Assembly: GCA_040389965.1 (NCBI GenBank)
Contig: JAZJZF010000047.1
Location: forward strand, 24,093 to 88,092
Length of the DNA: 64,000 nt
Direction of reading: 5' to 3'
From: UBA4416 sp040389965
GTDB taxonomy: Bacteria; Bacteroidota; Bacteroidia; B-17B0; Aurantibacillaceae
Shown here piece after piece: positions 19,865-27,961 of the stretch. The notes under the pieces are model-generated. The model had not been told where the DNA came from and did no database searches. It was given only the letters and a program-made list of their open reading frames with translations. Position 1 is the stretch's first letter, and every line of letters starts with the position of its first letter. The position numbers and the translations under genes were made by a program.

Positions 19865-22699
19865 TTATCTGAAAATATTTACGGATCCTTTGAACTCAAA
19901 ATCTTTTCCATCAAGGCCTTTTGCTTTGATGATATAGAAATACGTTCCGTCGGCTACGTCTGTACCGCCTTTTGTTTTTCCATCCCAGGTTAAACTTCCG
20001 GTTGAAGTGGTGTCAAACATTTTTAATCCCCAACGGTCAAAAATAGTCATGCTGATATCACCAATGTTAATTGGGTGCAATGAAAAGATATCATTCTTAC
20101 CATCGCCATTAGGTGTAAATACATTTGGTATTGTAATAAACGAAACCATATCCACAACAACGATGGTTGTAGCAGTATCCTGGCAAACACCATTCGTTAC
20201 AATTAGTTGCACAGTGTAAGTGCCCTGTGTTTGGTAAACCGTATTGGCATTTACAGAAGTAGTAGTAACAGAGTTACCTAAGTCCCACTGATAGGAAGTA
20301 CCATTATAACTGGTGTTTGTGAAATTAACTGATAAAGGCATTAAACCCGTTAACGGATCAGTTGTGAAAGACGCCGTAACCGATTCGTGAGTAACTGCAT
20401 AAATAGCTGTTGCCGTACAACCGTTTACCGTATTTAATGCCATAACCGTGTAAGTGCCTGCATTAGTTACATTGTAAGGATTGCCAACAAATGGGGACGG
20501 AGTAGCCGGTGTCCAGGTATAGGTGTAGTTACCACCTGAGCTACTCGCTAATAAATCGAGGTTACCTGTAGCACAGGAAATAGTTGTAGTAATGGAAGAG
20601 ATGCCTACGTTTGAAGTTGTATTTTCAGTGACAGTGATCACACTTTGTGTAGAACAACCTCCAAGAGCCATAACAACAGTTGTATATGTTCCACCAGCTG
20701 TTATAGGATAAGGATTTGAAGTAGAAGTAGTAACACCATTCGACCACGTGACGGTTACCCCACCATTGGTTGAGGTAGTCATGGCCTGCACAGTAGGCGT
20801 GAGACAGGTAATAGAATTAGTGGAAGGTGTGGTAGCAACAGAAATATCAGGAATATCTGTGGATATAGTATACGTTCTGCGGCAGCCGGTATTTAAATTT
20901 GTTGCCGTTAAGGTGTAAACACCAATGGCAGTAGAGGTTCCCGGATTACCAACAGGAGTAGGACCTCCGGTTGTAGGAGCCAGCCAACCCAAAGCAACAC
21001 CTGCTTGCGAAGTGGCATTTAAATTAATGGTAGCCGTGTTACAACTTACAACGGGAACTGCTGTAGGCCGTATTGTATCGCCCGTGACCGTGACATTGAC
21101 CGTAGTAGAACATTGTCCTACAGAAACGGTATTAGTTAACACAACCGTATAAGTTCCGGGGTTAGTAACATCTATTGCCGGAGTGGTAGTACCGGTCCAT
21201 ACACCCGTAGTATTAGTTCCTGTAATAGCCGTAAGCGTTAAAGAAGGGGTATTACAGGTAATAATTCCGTTGAGCGGCGTAATTGTAAAAGTTGGTGCAT
21301 CAGGGAAGGCATTTACCGCTAAGGAGGTCGTATCCTTACAACCTAAACTATCCGTGACAATAATCGTATAGCTTTCTCCGGGAGTTAATCCATTGGCTAC
21401 ACCGCTATTGGAAGCCACAGGAGTCCAGCTGTAAGTATAAGGAAGCGTTCCGCCGACAACCGTAATTTGCCCGGTACCGGTAGCATTAGAACAGGTTGGT
21501 TGGGCAACGTTAGAAGTTGCTGTAGGAGTTGGTGTAATTCTAAGAATCGCTTTTTTCACAATAGGAAGGCCTGTACAAGATCCTGCAGGATTCATGGTTA
21601 CAGTATATGTTCCCGGGAAATTTGTTGTGATAGTTTGTGTTGTAACGCCGGTAATTCCACTACCCGCAGGGCCGTCCCAGGTATAAGGTCCAAGTCCGTC
21701 AGGAGCCCAGATTACTGCCGAAAGGTTACCGCAAGGTGAGATATATACCGAATCCTGCGAAGCTGCATCGTACACTGTACCATTTGTTGTTATTTCTAAA
21801 GGATTGCATTTACAGTCGAAATAGCCATAGCCATAGTGGCCACCCTGGTTACAATCACCTACTGTAATCTGGATAGTAATGTTTGTTCCGATATAAGGAG
21901 AAAGGTCAATGGTTTTGATTTCCCATTGATGGTAGTAATAAGAAGCTGATCCGGCTATCCAACCTGCTGTATTAGCCGGTGGCTGGCTACAGGTTGTACT
22001 TGGAGCTACGATCACAATCTGAGGACAGGCTAATACGTTGTTCGCGCTATCTAATACGGTAACATTCATGTAAGGCTGATCTGTACAGGTATGCCCTGCT
22101 GCCTGTAATATACCGGCATAAGCAAACTGGAAAACAGCGTTTGAAGCCGTAACACCAAAGGTTTGCGACATTCTTTCTACAGAGTAATCGGCAGTAGCAT
22201 TATTTAATTTCGCAATTTTTGTTCCTGCAAATGGGGATGTTAAAGGAAGTAAAGCACCTGCTACCGGATCGTTACCACCTGCAGTAATAACGGTAGAAAT
22301 ATACCCGGTTGTAAGCGGGCAGCAACCTGCCATTGTAGTTGAGTTAGAGTTAGATCCACGGCTGATCGACCAACCTGTAAAATCACCTGTTTCAAAACCT
22401 ACGTTAGAGCAGCCAGGCTGTATAGAAGCGGTTGATGCACTTGTCCATACAATATGACCTGTAATGCCATCATCTAAATTATATTTATCAATTACGAAAT
22501 CTCTTTTTGCCTTATACATATAGGATTTATATTCCTGTCCAAAACAATTGTTTTGTAATGCTTTTGCATTTGCAGATTGTTCATCAAAGCCTTTGATCGA
22601 ATCCCGAGTAAAAATGTAATTAACAGGAATTTGGGCTTTTAAGTGCGAAGAGATTAAAACCACAACTGAAAAAAACAATATATATAAGCTATTTTTCAT
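19865..22699 (-). CDS. T9SS type B sorting-domain surface protein (paralogue)
   Basis: A 944-residue exported protein with signal peptide MKNSLYILFFSVVVLISSHLKA. The N-terminal domain (about 95-300) matches the paralogue at 16256-19594 in its order of motifs: NxGFETGDFTGW, GGCCPLTTGY, a DQPYMNV block and the GHYGYGYFD segment. One SprB-type repeat (about 395-470), Ig-like repeats (to about 780) and a PKD domain follow. A type B T9SS sorting domain begins near 858 (IPNVFTPNGDGKND, FDRWG, WDGK, DGTYFYII). It is shorter than its paralogue because it has fewer repeats. Likely a cell-surface adhesin or binding protein. Confidence 0.88.
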   Translation of the reverse strand: MKNSLYILFFSVVVLISSHLKAQIPVNYIFTRDSIKGFDEQSANAKALQNNCFGQEYKSYMYKAKRDFVIDKYNLDDGITGHIVWTSASTASIQPGCSNVGFETGDFTGWSISRGSNSNSTTMAGCCPLTTGYISTVITAGGNDPVAGALLPLTSPFAGTKIAKLNNATADYSVERMSQTFGVTASNAVFQFAYAGILQAAGHTCTDQPYMNVTVLDSANNVLACPQIVIVAPSTTCSQPPANTAGWIAGSASYYYHQWEIKTIDLSPYIGTNITIQITVGDCNQGGHYGYGYFDCKCNPLEITTNGTVYDAASQDSVYISPCGNLSAVIWAPDGLGPYTWDGPAGSGITGVTTQTITTNFPGTYTVTMNPAGSCTGLPIVKKAILRITPTPTATSNVAQPTCSNATGTGQITVVGGTLPYTYSWTPVASNSGVANGLTPGESYTIIVTDSLGCKDTTSLAVNAFPDAPTFTITPLNGIITCNTPSLTLTAITGTNTTGVWTGTTTPAIDVTNPGTYTVVLTNTVSVGQCSTTVNVTVTGDTIRPTAVPVVSCNTATINLNATSQAGVALGWLAPTTGGPTPVGNPGTSTAIGVYTLTATNLNTGCRRTYTISTDIPDISVATTPSTNSITCLTPTVQAMTTSTNGGVTVTWSNGVTTSTSNPYPITAGGTYTTVVMALGGCSTQSVITVTENTTSNVGISSITTTISCATGNLDLLASSSGGNYTYTWTPATPSPFVGNPYNVTNAGTYTVMALNTVNGCTATAIYAVTHESVTASFTTDPLTGLMPLSVNFTNTSYNGTSYQWDLGNSVTTTSVNANTVYQTQGTYTVQLIVTNGVCQDTATTIVVVDMVSFITIPNVFTPNGDGKNDIFSLHPINIGDISMTIFDRWGLKMFDTTSTGSLTWDGKTKGGTDVADGTYFYIIKAKGLDGKDFEFKGSVNIFR

Positions 22700-22881
22700 G
22701 ATAAATTAATTTAAAAGAGTTGCTAAGTTAACGATTTCGTTTCAAAAATGAGGTGAAAACGGCGATTACTTCGCCAAAACAGCTTATTTATGAGTAGAAA
22801 CCCTCTTTAAACGAGCGATTTTTGGTTCATTTTCTTCTCCTAATCAGATACAGCGAGAATGCGGGACTATTTAACAGGTTT

Positions 22882-23928
22882 TCAGGCCCAGACCTTGGTT
22901 CCTTCGCTACAGTTTTTACAGATATCAATTTCTTCACGCGATTTTAATACCGACTGACGAAACCCCTGGTATTTTTGTGAATTCCATAATTCCTGAAAGG
23001 ACTGAATTTTGAGATTCCCTAACTGGTGTTTGGCATCTTTATCAAAACAACAAGGCACTACAATGCCGTCCCAGGTTACGACGCAGCTGCTCCACATGCG
23101 CCAGCATTGGTTTAAAAGTTTGTTTTTGATTCTATAAGTACCATCGGCGCGTTTGGTATAACGGCTATAGGTTTCGTTTACAGGAATTAAAGGGTTACCG
23201 TTTTCAAAATCATATACCTGCGCCGTTTTAAAAACCACTTCATCCACTCCTAATTCGTCGGCCAGTTTTTGAACATCATTTAATTGATGTTCATTTGGTT
23301 TAACCACTAAAAACTGAAACACCACATGAGGTGTTTTACTTTTTAATTGCTTTTTTGCTTCTATGATGTTTTTTGTGCCGTCTATTACTTTTTGCAATTG
23401 CCCGCCAATCCTGTATTGTTCATAGGTTTCCTGGGTGGTACCGTCAATAGAAATAATTAAACGATCGAGTTTGCTTTCTACCGTTTTTTTAGCCTGTTCT
23501 TTTGTTAAGTAATGCGCGTTGGTAGAGGTAGAGGTATAAATGCCTTTATTGGAAGCATATTTTACCATGTCTAAAAAATTAGGATTTAAATAAGGTTCAC
23601 CCTGAAAATAAAACGTGAGGTAAATCAACTCTTTATATACCGAATCAATGGTCGATTTAAAAAACTGAGGTTCCAGCATTCCTATAGGTCTTGTAAATTG
23701 TCTTAAACCGCTGGGGCATTCGGGGCAACGCAAATTGCAGCTGGTGGTAGGTTCAATGGCCATGCTGATAGGAAAGCCAACAGAGGAAGCTTTTTTCTGT
23801 GTTTTTGAAATATGGTAGCTCGTCCATACCTTAAAGGCATTGATAAGTTTCCGTGGAGTTAACTTTTTTGCAAGCTGAATATTATTGGACAAAGACACTA
23901 TATCAAAGATAGAGATTATTATACACAT
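22882..23928 (-). CDS. Radical SAM/SPASM domain protein
   Basis: A 348-residue radical SAM enzyme. The cluster motif CNLRCPEC (CX3CX2C) lies early in the chain. A C-terminal SPASM-type region contributes further cysteines (SSCVVTWDGIVVPCC and ICKNC), expected to bind an auxiliary iron-sulfur cluster. The ATG at 23928 is chosen; an upstream in-frame TTG at 23967 would add 13 residues with no support. SPASM proteins often modify peptides or sugars, but no precursor peptide gene is visible beside it, so substrate is unknown. It is divergent from kynU, about 100 bp away. Confidence 0.88.
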   Translation of the reverse strand: MCIIISIFDIVSLSNNIQLAKKLTPRKLINAFKVWTSYHISKTQKKASSVGFPISMAIEPTTSCNLRCPECPSGLRQFTRPIGMLEPQFFKSTIDSVYKELIYLTFYFQGEPYLNPNFLDMVKYASNKGIYTSTSTNAHYLTKEQAKKTVESKLDRLIISIDGTTQETYEQYRIGGQLQKVIDGTKNIIEAKKQLKSKTPHVVFQFLVVKPNEHQLNDVQKLADELGVDEVVFKTAQVYDFENGNPLIPVNETYSRYTKRADGTYRIKNKLLNQCWRMWSSCVVTWDGIVVPCCFDKDAKHQLGNLKIQSFQELWNSQKYQGFRQSVLKSREEIDICKNCSEGTKVWA

Positions 23929-24012
23929 AATTAAGCTTCCCTGAGGGTTGAAATGCCTCACTGACAAAACGCCTAAGGCTCTTTTTTATTAAGGGTATAA
24001 AGGTTATTATTG

Positions 24013-24019
24013 TACTTTG
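24013..24019 (+). promoter_or_regulatory. Candidate -7 box of kynU
   Basis: TACTTTG is one base shorter than the TAnnTTTG consensus and ends only 8 nt before the kynU ATG at 24028. If used, the transcript would have almost no leader. Confidence 0.3.
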
Positions 24020-24027
24020 AAACAATT

Positions 24028-25293
24028 ATGACAAACTTCACTAACTCACTGGAATTCGCCAGGCAACTCGATTCAAAAGATCCGCTAAACACATACAGAA
24101 GCAGGTTCTTTATGCCACAACACAATGGTGCGGACATGGTTTATTTTACCGGAAACTCTTTAGGGCTTCAGCCAAAAACAACGAAAGATTATTTGCAGCA
24201 GGAGCTGAACGATTGGGCTACTTTTGGTGTAGAAGGCCATTTCCTGGCAAAAAATCCCTGGCTGTCTTACCACGAAATTCTGACAGATAAAACGGCAAAA
24301 ATTGTGGGGGCTTTACCAACAGAGGTAGTGATGATGAACCAGCTGACGGTAAACTTACATTTACTGATGGTGTCTTTTTACAGGCCAACCAAGCAACGTT
24401 TTAAAATTTTATGTGAAGCTAAAGCATTTCCAAGTGATCAGTATGCCTTGCAATCGCAGGTAAAATTTCATGGCTACCAACCCAATGATGCCATTATTGA
24501 AGTTGCTCCGCGTGAAGGCGAATATGAAATACAACATGAAGATATTTACAAAGCCATTGAAGCACATAAAGATTCCCTGGCCCTAGTAATGATAGGTGGT
24601 GTTAATTATTTTACAGGGCAGGTGTTTGATATGAAAGCCATTGTTGAGGCGGGTCACAAAGCGGGTGCTGTAGTTGGGTTTGATTTGGCGCATGCCGCCG
24701 GAAATTTGCAACTCGAGCTGCATAACTGGAATGTTGATTTTGCTGCCTGGTGCAGTTATAAATATTTAAATGCAGGTCCCGGAAGTGTGGCAGGCGCCTT
24801 TGTTCATGAAAAACATCACAAAAGCACAGAGTTACCGCTGTTTGCAGGTTGGTGGGGACATGATAAGGAAACACGTTTTAAAATGGATAAGGACTTCAGG
24901 CCTATTGAAGGTGTTGAACGCTGGCAGTTAAGTAATGCGCCTATCTTATCTATGGCTGCTTACAAAGCATCGCTCGATATTTTTGATGAGGTAGGAATGG
25001 CAAAGCTGAATGAAAAAAGCAAACAACTTACGGCTTATTTAGAATTTGTGGTAGGAGAAATAAACAAGCAAAAAAATAATTGTCTCGAAATTATTACACC
25101 TAAAACCAACCGTGGTTGCCAGATTAGTATTGTGGCGCATGGACATGGCAAAGCTTTGTATAATAAACTGATTGAGAATGGCGTTATTCCTGATTGGCGC
25201 GAACCAAACGTGATACGTTGCGCCCCTGTACCTATGTACAATTCGTTTGAAGATATTTACAGGTTCGGAGAGATTTTATTAGGCCTTTTATAA
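24028..25293 (+). CDS. kynU: Kynureninase
   Basis: A 421-residue PLP-dependent fold-type I enzyme that cleaves kynurenine to anthranilate and alanine (or 3-hydroxykynurenine to 3-hydroxyanthranilate). The PLP lysine lies in WCSYKYLNAGPGS. The GFDLAHAAGNL segment holds the PLP-pyridine-contacting Asp, and GWWGHD and the C-terminal RCAPVPMYN are family-typical. The ATG at 24028 (MTNFTNSLEFA) is preferred to an in-frame TTG at 24010. No kynurenine monooxygenase or tryptophan dioxygenase gene is in this window. Only 1 bp separates it from the DUF2306 gene, so they are co-transcribed. Confidence 0.95.
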   Translation: MTNFTNSLEFARQLDSKDPLNTYRSRFFMPQHNGADMVYFTGNSLGLQPKTTKDYLQQELNDWATFGVEGHFLAKNPWLSYHEILTDKTAKIVGALPTEVVMMNQLTVNLHLLMVSFYRPTKQRFKILCEAKAFPSDQYALQSQVKFHGYQPNDAIIEVAPREGEYEIQHEDIYKAIEAHKDSLALVMIGGVNYFTGQVFDMKAIVEAGHKAGAVVGFDLAHAAGNLQLELHNWNVDFAAWCSYKYLNAGPGSVAGAFVHEKHHKSTELPLFAGWWGHDKETRFKMDKDFRPIEGVERWQLSNAPILSMAAYKASLDIFDEVGMAKLNEKSKQLTAYLEFVVGEINKQKNNCLEIITPKTNRGCQISIVAHGHGKALYNKLIENGVIPDWREPNVIRCAPVPMYNSFEDIYRFGEILLGLL

Positions 25294-25294
25294 C

Positions 25295-25921
25295 ATGATC
25301 AGGTCTGCCGGATCAATCGTTTGGATAGTGTGCATTGCATTGTTCTGCTGGTTGATGATAGATTTGACCCTGCCCTACCTGGGCTTTAAAACAGATGTGG
25401 ATTTTTTGCTGACTAAGCAAAAGATCATTCATTTAAAACACTGGCGTTATGCCTTTTATTGCCACATAGGCTTTAGCATTTTCTCTTTAGTGGCTGGACT
25501 TACACAGTTCTCTAATTATATTCTCACAAAACATAAACGCCTGCACCGTACCATGGGTTACGTGTACGTAGCAGATGTGATATGCCTTGCAGGGCCATCG
25601 GGATTAATCATGGCGTTTTATGCAAACGGCACCGTTGTTTCTAAAACCAGTTTTGTGTTACTCTCGTTGCTATGGATTTTATTTACAGCAATAGCGATTA
25701 TCAAAGCGTTTAAAAAAGAATTTATTGCCCATCAAAGATGGATGATCAGGAGCTATGCTTTAACCTTGTCTGCTATTACGTTACGACTCATGGCTTTAGT
25801 ATTACCCCGTTTTGTGCACCTCGATGCACATACAGAGTATGCCACTATTGCCTGGTTAAGTTGGACGGTTAATTTATTGATTGCCGAATGGCTTATTTAT
25901 TCCCGGAAATTAACCGCCTGA
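25295..25921 (+). CDS. DUF2306-family membrane protein
   Basis: A 208-residue protein with about five to six membrane helices. Family marks are the HRTMGYVYV motif after helix 2-3 and the HQRWMIRSYALTLSAITLRL block near residue 148. Function of the family is unknown; the conserved His residues suggest haem or redox involvement, but this is inference. It begins 1 bp after kynU in an operon. The last 12 bp overlap the 3' end of the convergent lipoprotein gene. Confidence 0.82.
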   Translation: MIRSAGSIVWIVCIALFCWLMIDLTLPYLGFKTDVDFLLTKQKIIHLKHWRYAFYCHIGFSIFSLVAGLTQFSNYILTKHKRLHRTMGYVYVADVICLAGPSGLIMAFYANGTVVSKTSFVLLSLLWILFTAIAIIKAFKKEFIAHQRWMIRSYALTLSAITLRLMALVLPRFVHLDAHTEYATIAWLSWTVNLLIAEWLIYSRKLTA

Positions 25922-27082
25922 TTTGGCAGGCCCCGGATCATTACCGGCCATTTTTTCCCGCTTAATTTCTCCTTTTTCAATAAGCTTAATTTGTTTTGGC
26001 TTATCGGGTTCTGTAGCTATGATCTGGTTACCGGCGTATCCTTTTTCCAAAGGTTCGTTTTTCCATTTGTAATTGTATTCGGTTGTTTCAATCACAAAAT
26101 CCTTGTTAATGGTATATGTCTGCGAAAGGCTGGGAGTGCAGAAACAACCAATCATTTCTTCATCTACATTAGTGCCAAGCGAATCGTAGGTAATCACAAA
26201 TGTTTTAACGGGGTTTAAGGTATCTGCAATGGCCAGGTAAGTTTTATATACCATAGCATAATAATTATTTTCCAGTTTTATTTTTCCAACGCAAAAATAT
26301 TCATTGGTTACATCCCGTGAAAAACGACCGTCTTCCATATTCGGAATAAAAGCGGCGTAATCGTAATTAATATAACTGTAATTATGATTCTTAACACTGT
26401 CAATAGATTCGGTATATGGCAATGCAAGATCAGGGAAAGAATTGATATAGCTTTTAAATAACAGGGCTTTTAATTTTGCATCATCGTTAAAGGTATTAAC
26501 AATCATACTAATGTAACGGGGATTTTCCCTGATAAAATCGAAACGTTTTTCATCGACAATTCTTGCTTTGTTTAAGAAACCTTCATAGATGGCTTCGTTC
26601 AAACTGCTGATACAAGCTGCGGAATCCCCTTTAATGGCATTGATCAGGGCATCGTTAAATGCCACTTCATAATAAGGATCATAACTTCCTTCGCCTGCCA
26701 TGTTGTAACAGATAGCATTTGATTTTGCGGCATTTTCAGCATCGCCCGTTTCTATATAGGCTTTGGTTAAAAAATAATACATCCTTACGTCCGGGCTATA
26801 GAGAATGGCATCTTTAAATGAAGGGATACTTTCTTTGGCTTTTTGTTTATTTACCAATAGATCCATCGCCTTTAAAAAACACCGGCGACTTTCATCCTTT
26901 TGCGCCATTGACGTTGTAGCCAGAGCATATTTAATAGAATCCTGATTAAACATGGAAGCTTCTGTTAAACGCTTGCTAATGCTATTGTTTGCCTTTGTTT
27001 CGGTTTGTGTTTCCTTTCCCCCTGTACAAAATGTTAATACGGTGATAAGTGTAGCGGCAATAAGAAAATAGATGTACTTCAT
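25910..27082 (-). CDS. Putative TPR-containing lipoprotein, unknown function
   Basis: A 390-residue exported protein. The N-terminus has a hydrophobic core followed by LTFC at residues 16-19, a plausible lipobox though Phe at -1 is uncommon. Residues about 60-160 look like two to three TPR-like helical pairs. The C-terminal half has mixed beta-type sequence with a CFC motif near residue 310. No named family is recognised. It is convergent with the kynU operon (12-bp overlap) and divergent from the SGNH hydrolase gene, so it is monocistronic. Confidence 0.65.
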   Translation of the reverse strand: MKYIYFLIAATLITVLTFCTGGKETQTETKANNSISKRLTEASMFNQDSIKYALATTSMAQKDESRRCFLKAMDLLVNKQKAKESIPSFKDAILYSPDVRMYYFLTKAYIETGDAENAAKSNAICYNMAGEGSYDPYYEVAFNDALINAIKGDSAACISSLNEAIYEGFLNKARIVDEKRFDFIRENPRYISMIVNTFNDDAKLKALLFKSYINSFPDLALPYTESIDSVKNHNYSYINYDYAAFIPNMEDGRFSRDVTNEYFCVGKIKLENNYYAMVYKTYLAIADTLNPVKTFVITYDSLGTNVDEEMIGCFCTPSLSQTYTINKDFVIETTEYNYKWKNEPLEKGYAGNQIIATEPDKPKQIKLIEKGEIKREKMAGNDPGPAKSGG

Positions 27083-27146
27083 ATATCAGAGAATTTAAAA
27101 AGAGTATTTAAAGGTAACAAGTAATTTACAGGCAGCAAAATTTGAA

Positions 27147-27154
27147 TATATTTG
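27147..27154 (+). promoter_or_regulatory. Candidate -7 box of SGNH hydrolase gene
   Basis: TATATTTG is an exact TAnnTTTG match 31 nt upstream of the ATG at 27186. The -33 region is not well conserved. Confidence 0.4.
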
Positions 27155-27185
27155 AGAAAAAAATCCATTCTAAGGTTTGTTCCGT

Positions 27186-27866
27186 ATGTCATTCATGATA
27201 CGTTTTACAATTTTTAGTTTCTCGCTGTTACTGATGTCGTTTATTCAAACTGATAAAAAAGTAAAACATTACATTGCGTTTGGCGACTCGTATACGATTT
27301 GCACCGGTACATCCGGCCCGGCAGAACAATGGCCAACCTTGCTGGCAGACCATTTAACCAAGGCGGGTATTCCCACGCAATTGCTTGCTAACCCGGCGCG
27401 TAATGGTTACAGTACACAAAATGTGATTGACAATGAATTGCCTTTACTTAAAACCAATGCCTGCGATTTTGCAACCTTGTTAATTGGAGTAAATGATTGG
27501 GTTAGGGGAGTGGATATAAAGACCTATCACAAAAATCTGAATCATATTATTGATGAGGTTCAAAAAGTGCTCCCAAACAAATCGCATCTATTGTTAATTA
27601 CGATTCCTGATTTTGGTGTAACACCTCAGGGAGCCTTGTATGGCGGCGAACGCAATATTTCGGAAGGGATCACAGAGTTTAACGACATTATAAAAGCCGA
27701 AGCTAAAAAAAGAGGATTGAGTTGCGTAGATATTTTTCCTATATCTAAAGGCATGCTTAATAATAAAGAGTTGGTAGCAGCCGACGGGCTTCATCCTTCT
27801 GCTAAAGAATACGCCTTATGGGAAACACTTATTTTAGTAGAAGCAAAAAAACTTTTGGCAAAGTAA
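27186..27866 (+). CDS. SGNH/GDSL-family hydrolase
   Basis: A 226-residue exported esterase/lipase-type hydrolase. After a signal-peptide-like N-terminus (MSFMIRFTIFSFSLLLMSF), block I FGDSYT gives the catalytic Ser, the NPARNGYST segment the block II Gly, GVNDW block III Asn, and DGLHPS block V with catalytic Asp and His. Likely removes acyl or acetyl groups from lipids or polysaccharides in the periplasm. ATGs at 27186 and 27195 are both possible starts; an upstream TTG at 27177 is rejected. Monocistronic by spacing. Confidence 0.88.
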   Translation: MSFMIRFTIFSFSLLLMSFIQTDKKVKHYIAFGDSYTICTGTSGPAEQWPTLLADHLTKAGIPTQLLANPARNGYSTQNVIDNELPLLKTNACDFATLLIGVNDWVRGVDIKTYHKNLNHIIDEVQKVLPNKSHLLLITIPDFGVTPQGALYGGERNISEGITEFNDIIKAEAKKRGLSCVDIFPISKGMLNNKELVAADGLHPSAKEYALWETLILVEAKKLLAK

Positions 27867-27961
27867 AATTATCTTTAAGAATTGTTTTAGGAGGTATTTT
27901 TTTGGCTAAATTGATTCAAAAATGAGTATTGTCGATGATTTTGTATACTTTAGTAGTGGTT

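Noticed and set aside
16256..22699. CRISPR-like or satellite repeats suggested by recurring motifs
   Set aside because: The repeats are diverged protein-coding SprB/Ig units without regular spacing or unique spacers.
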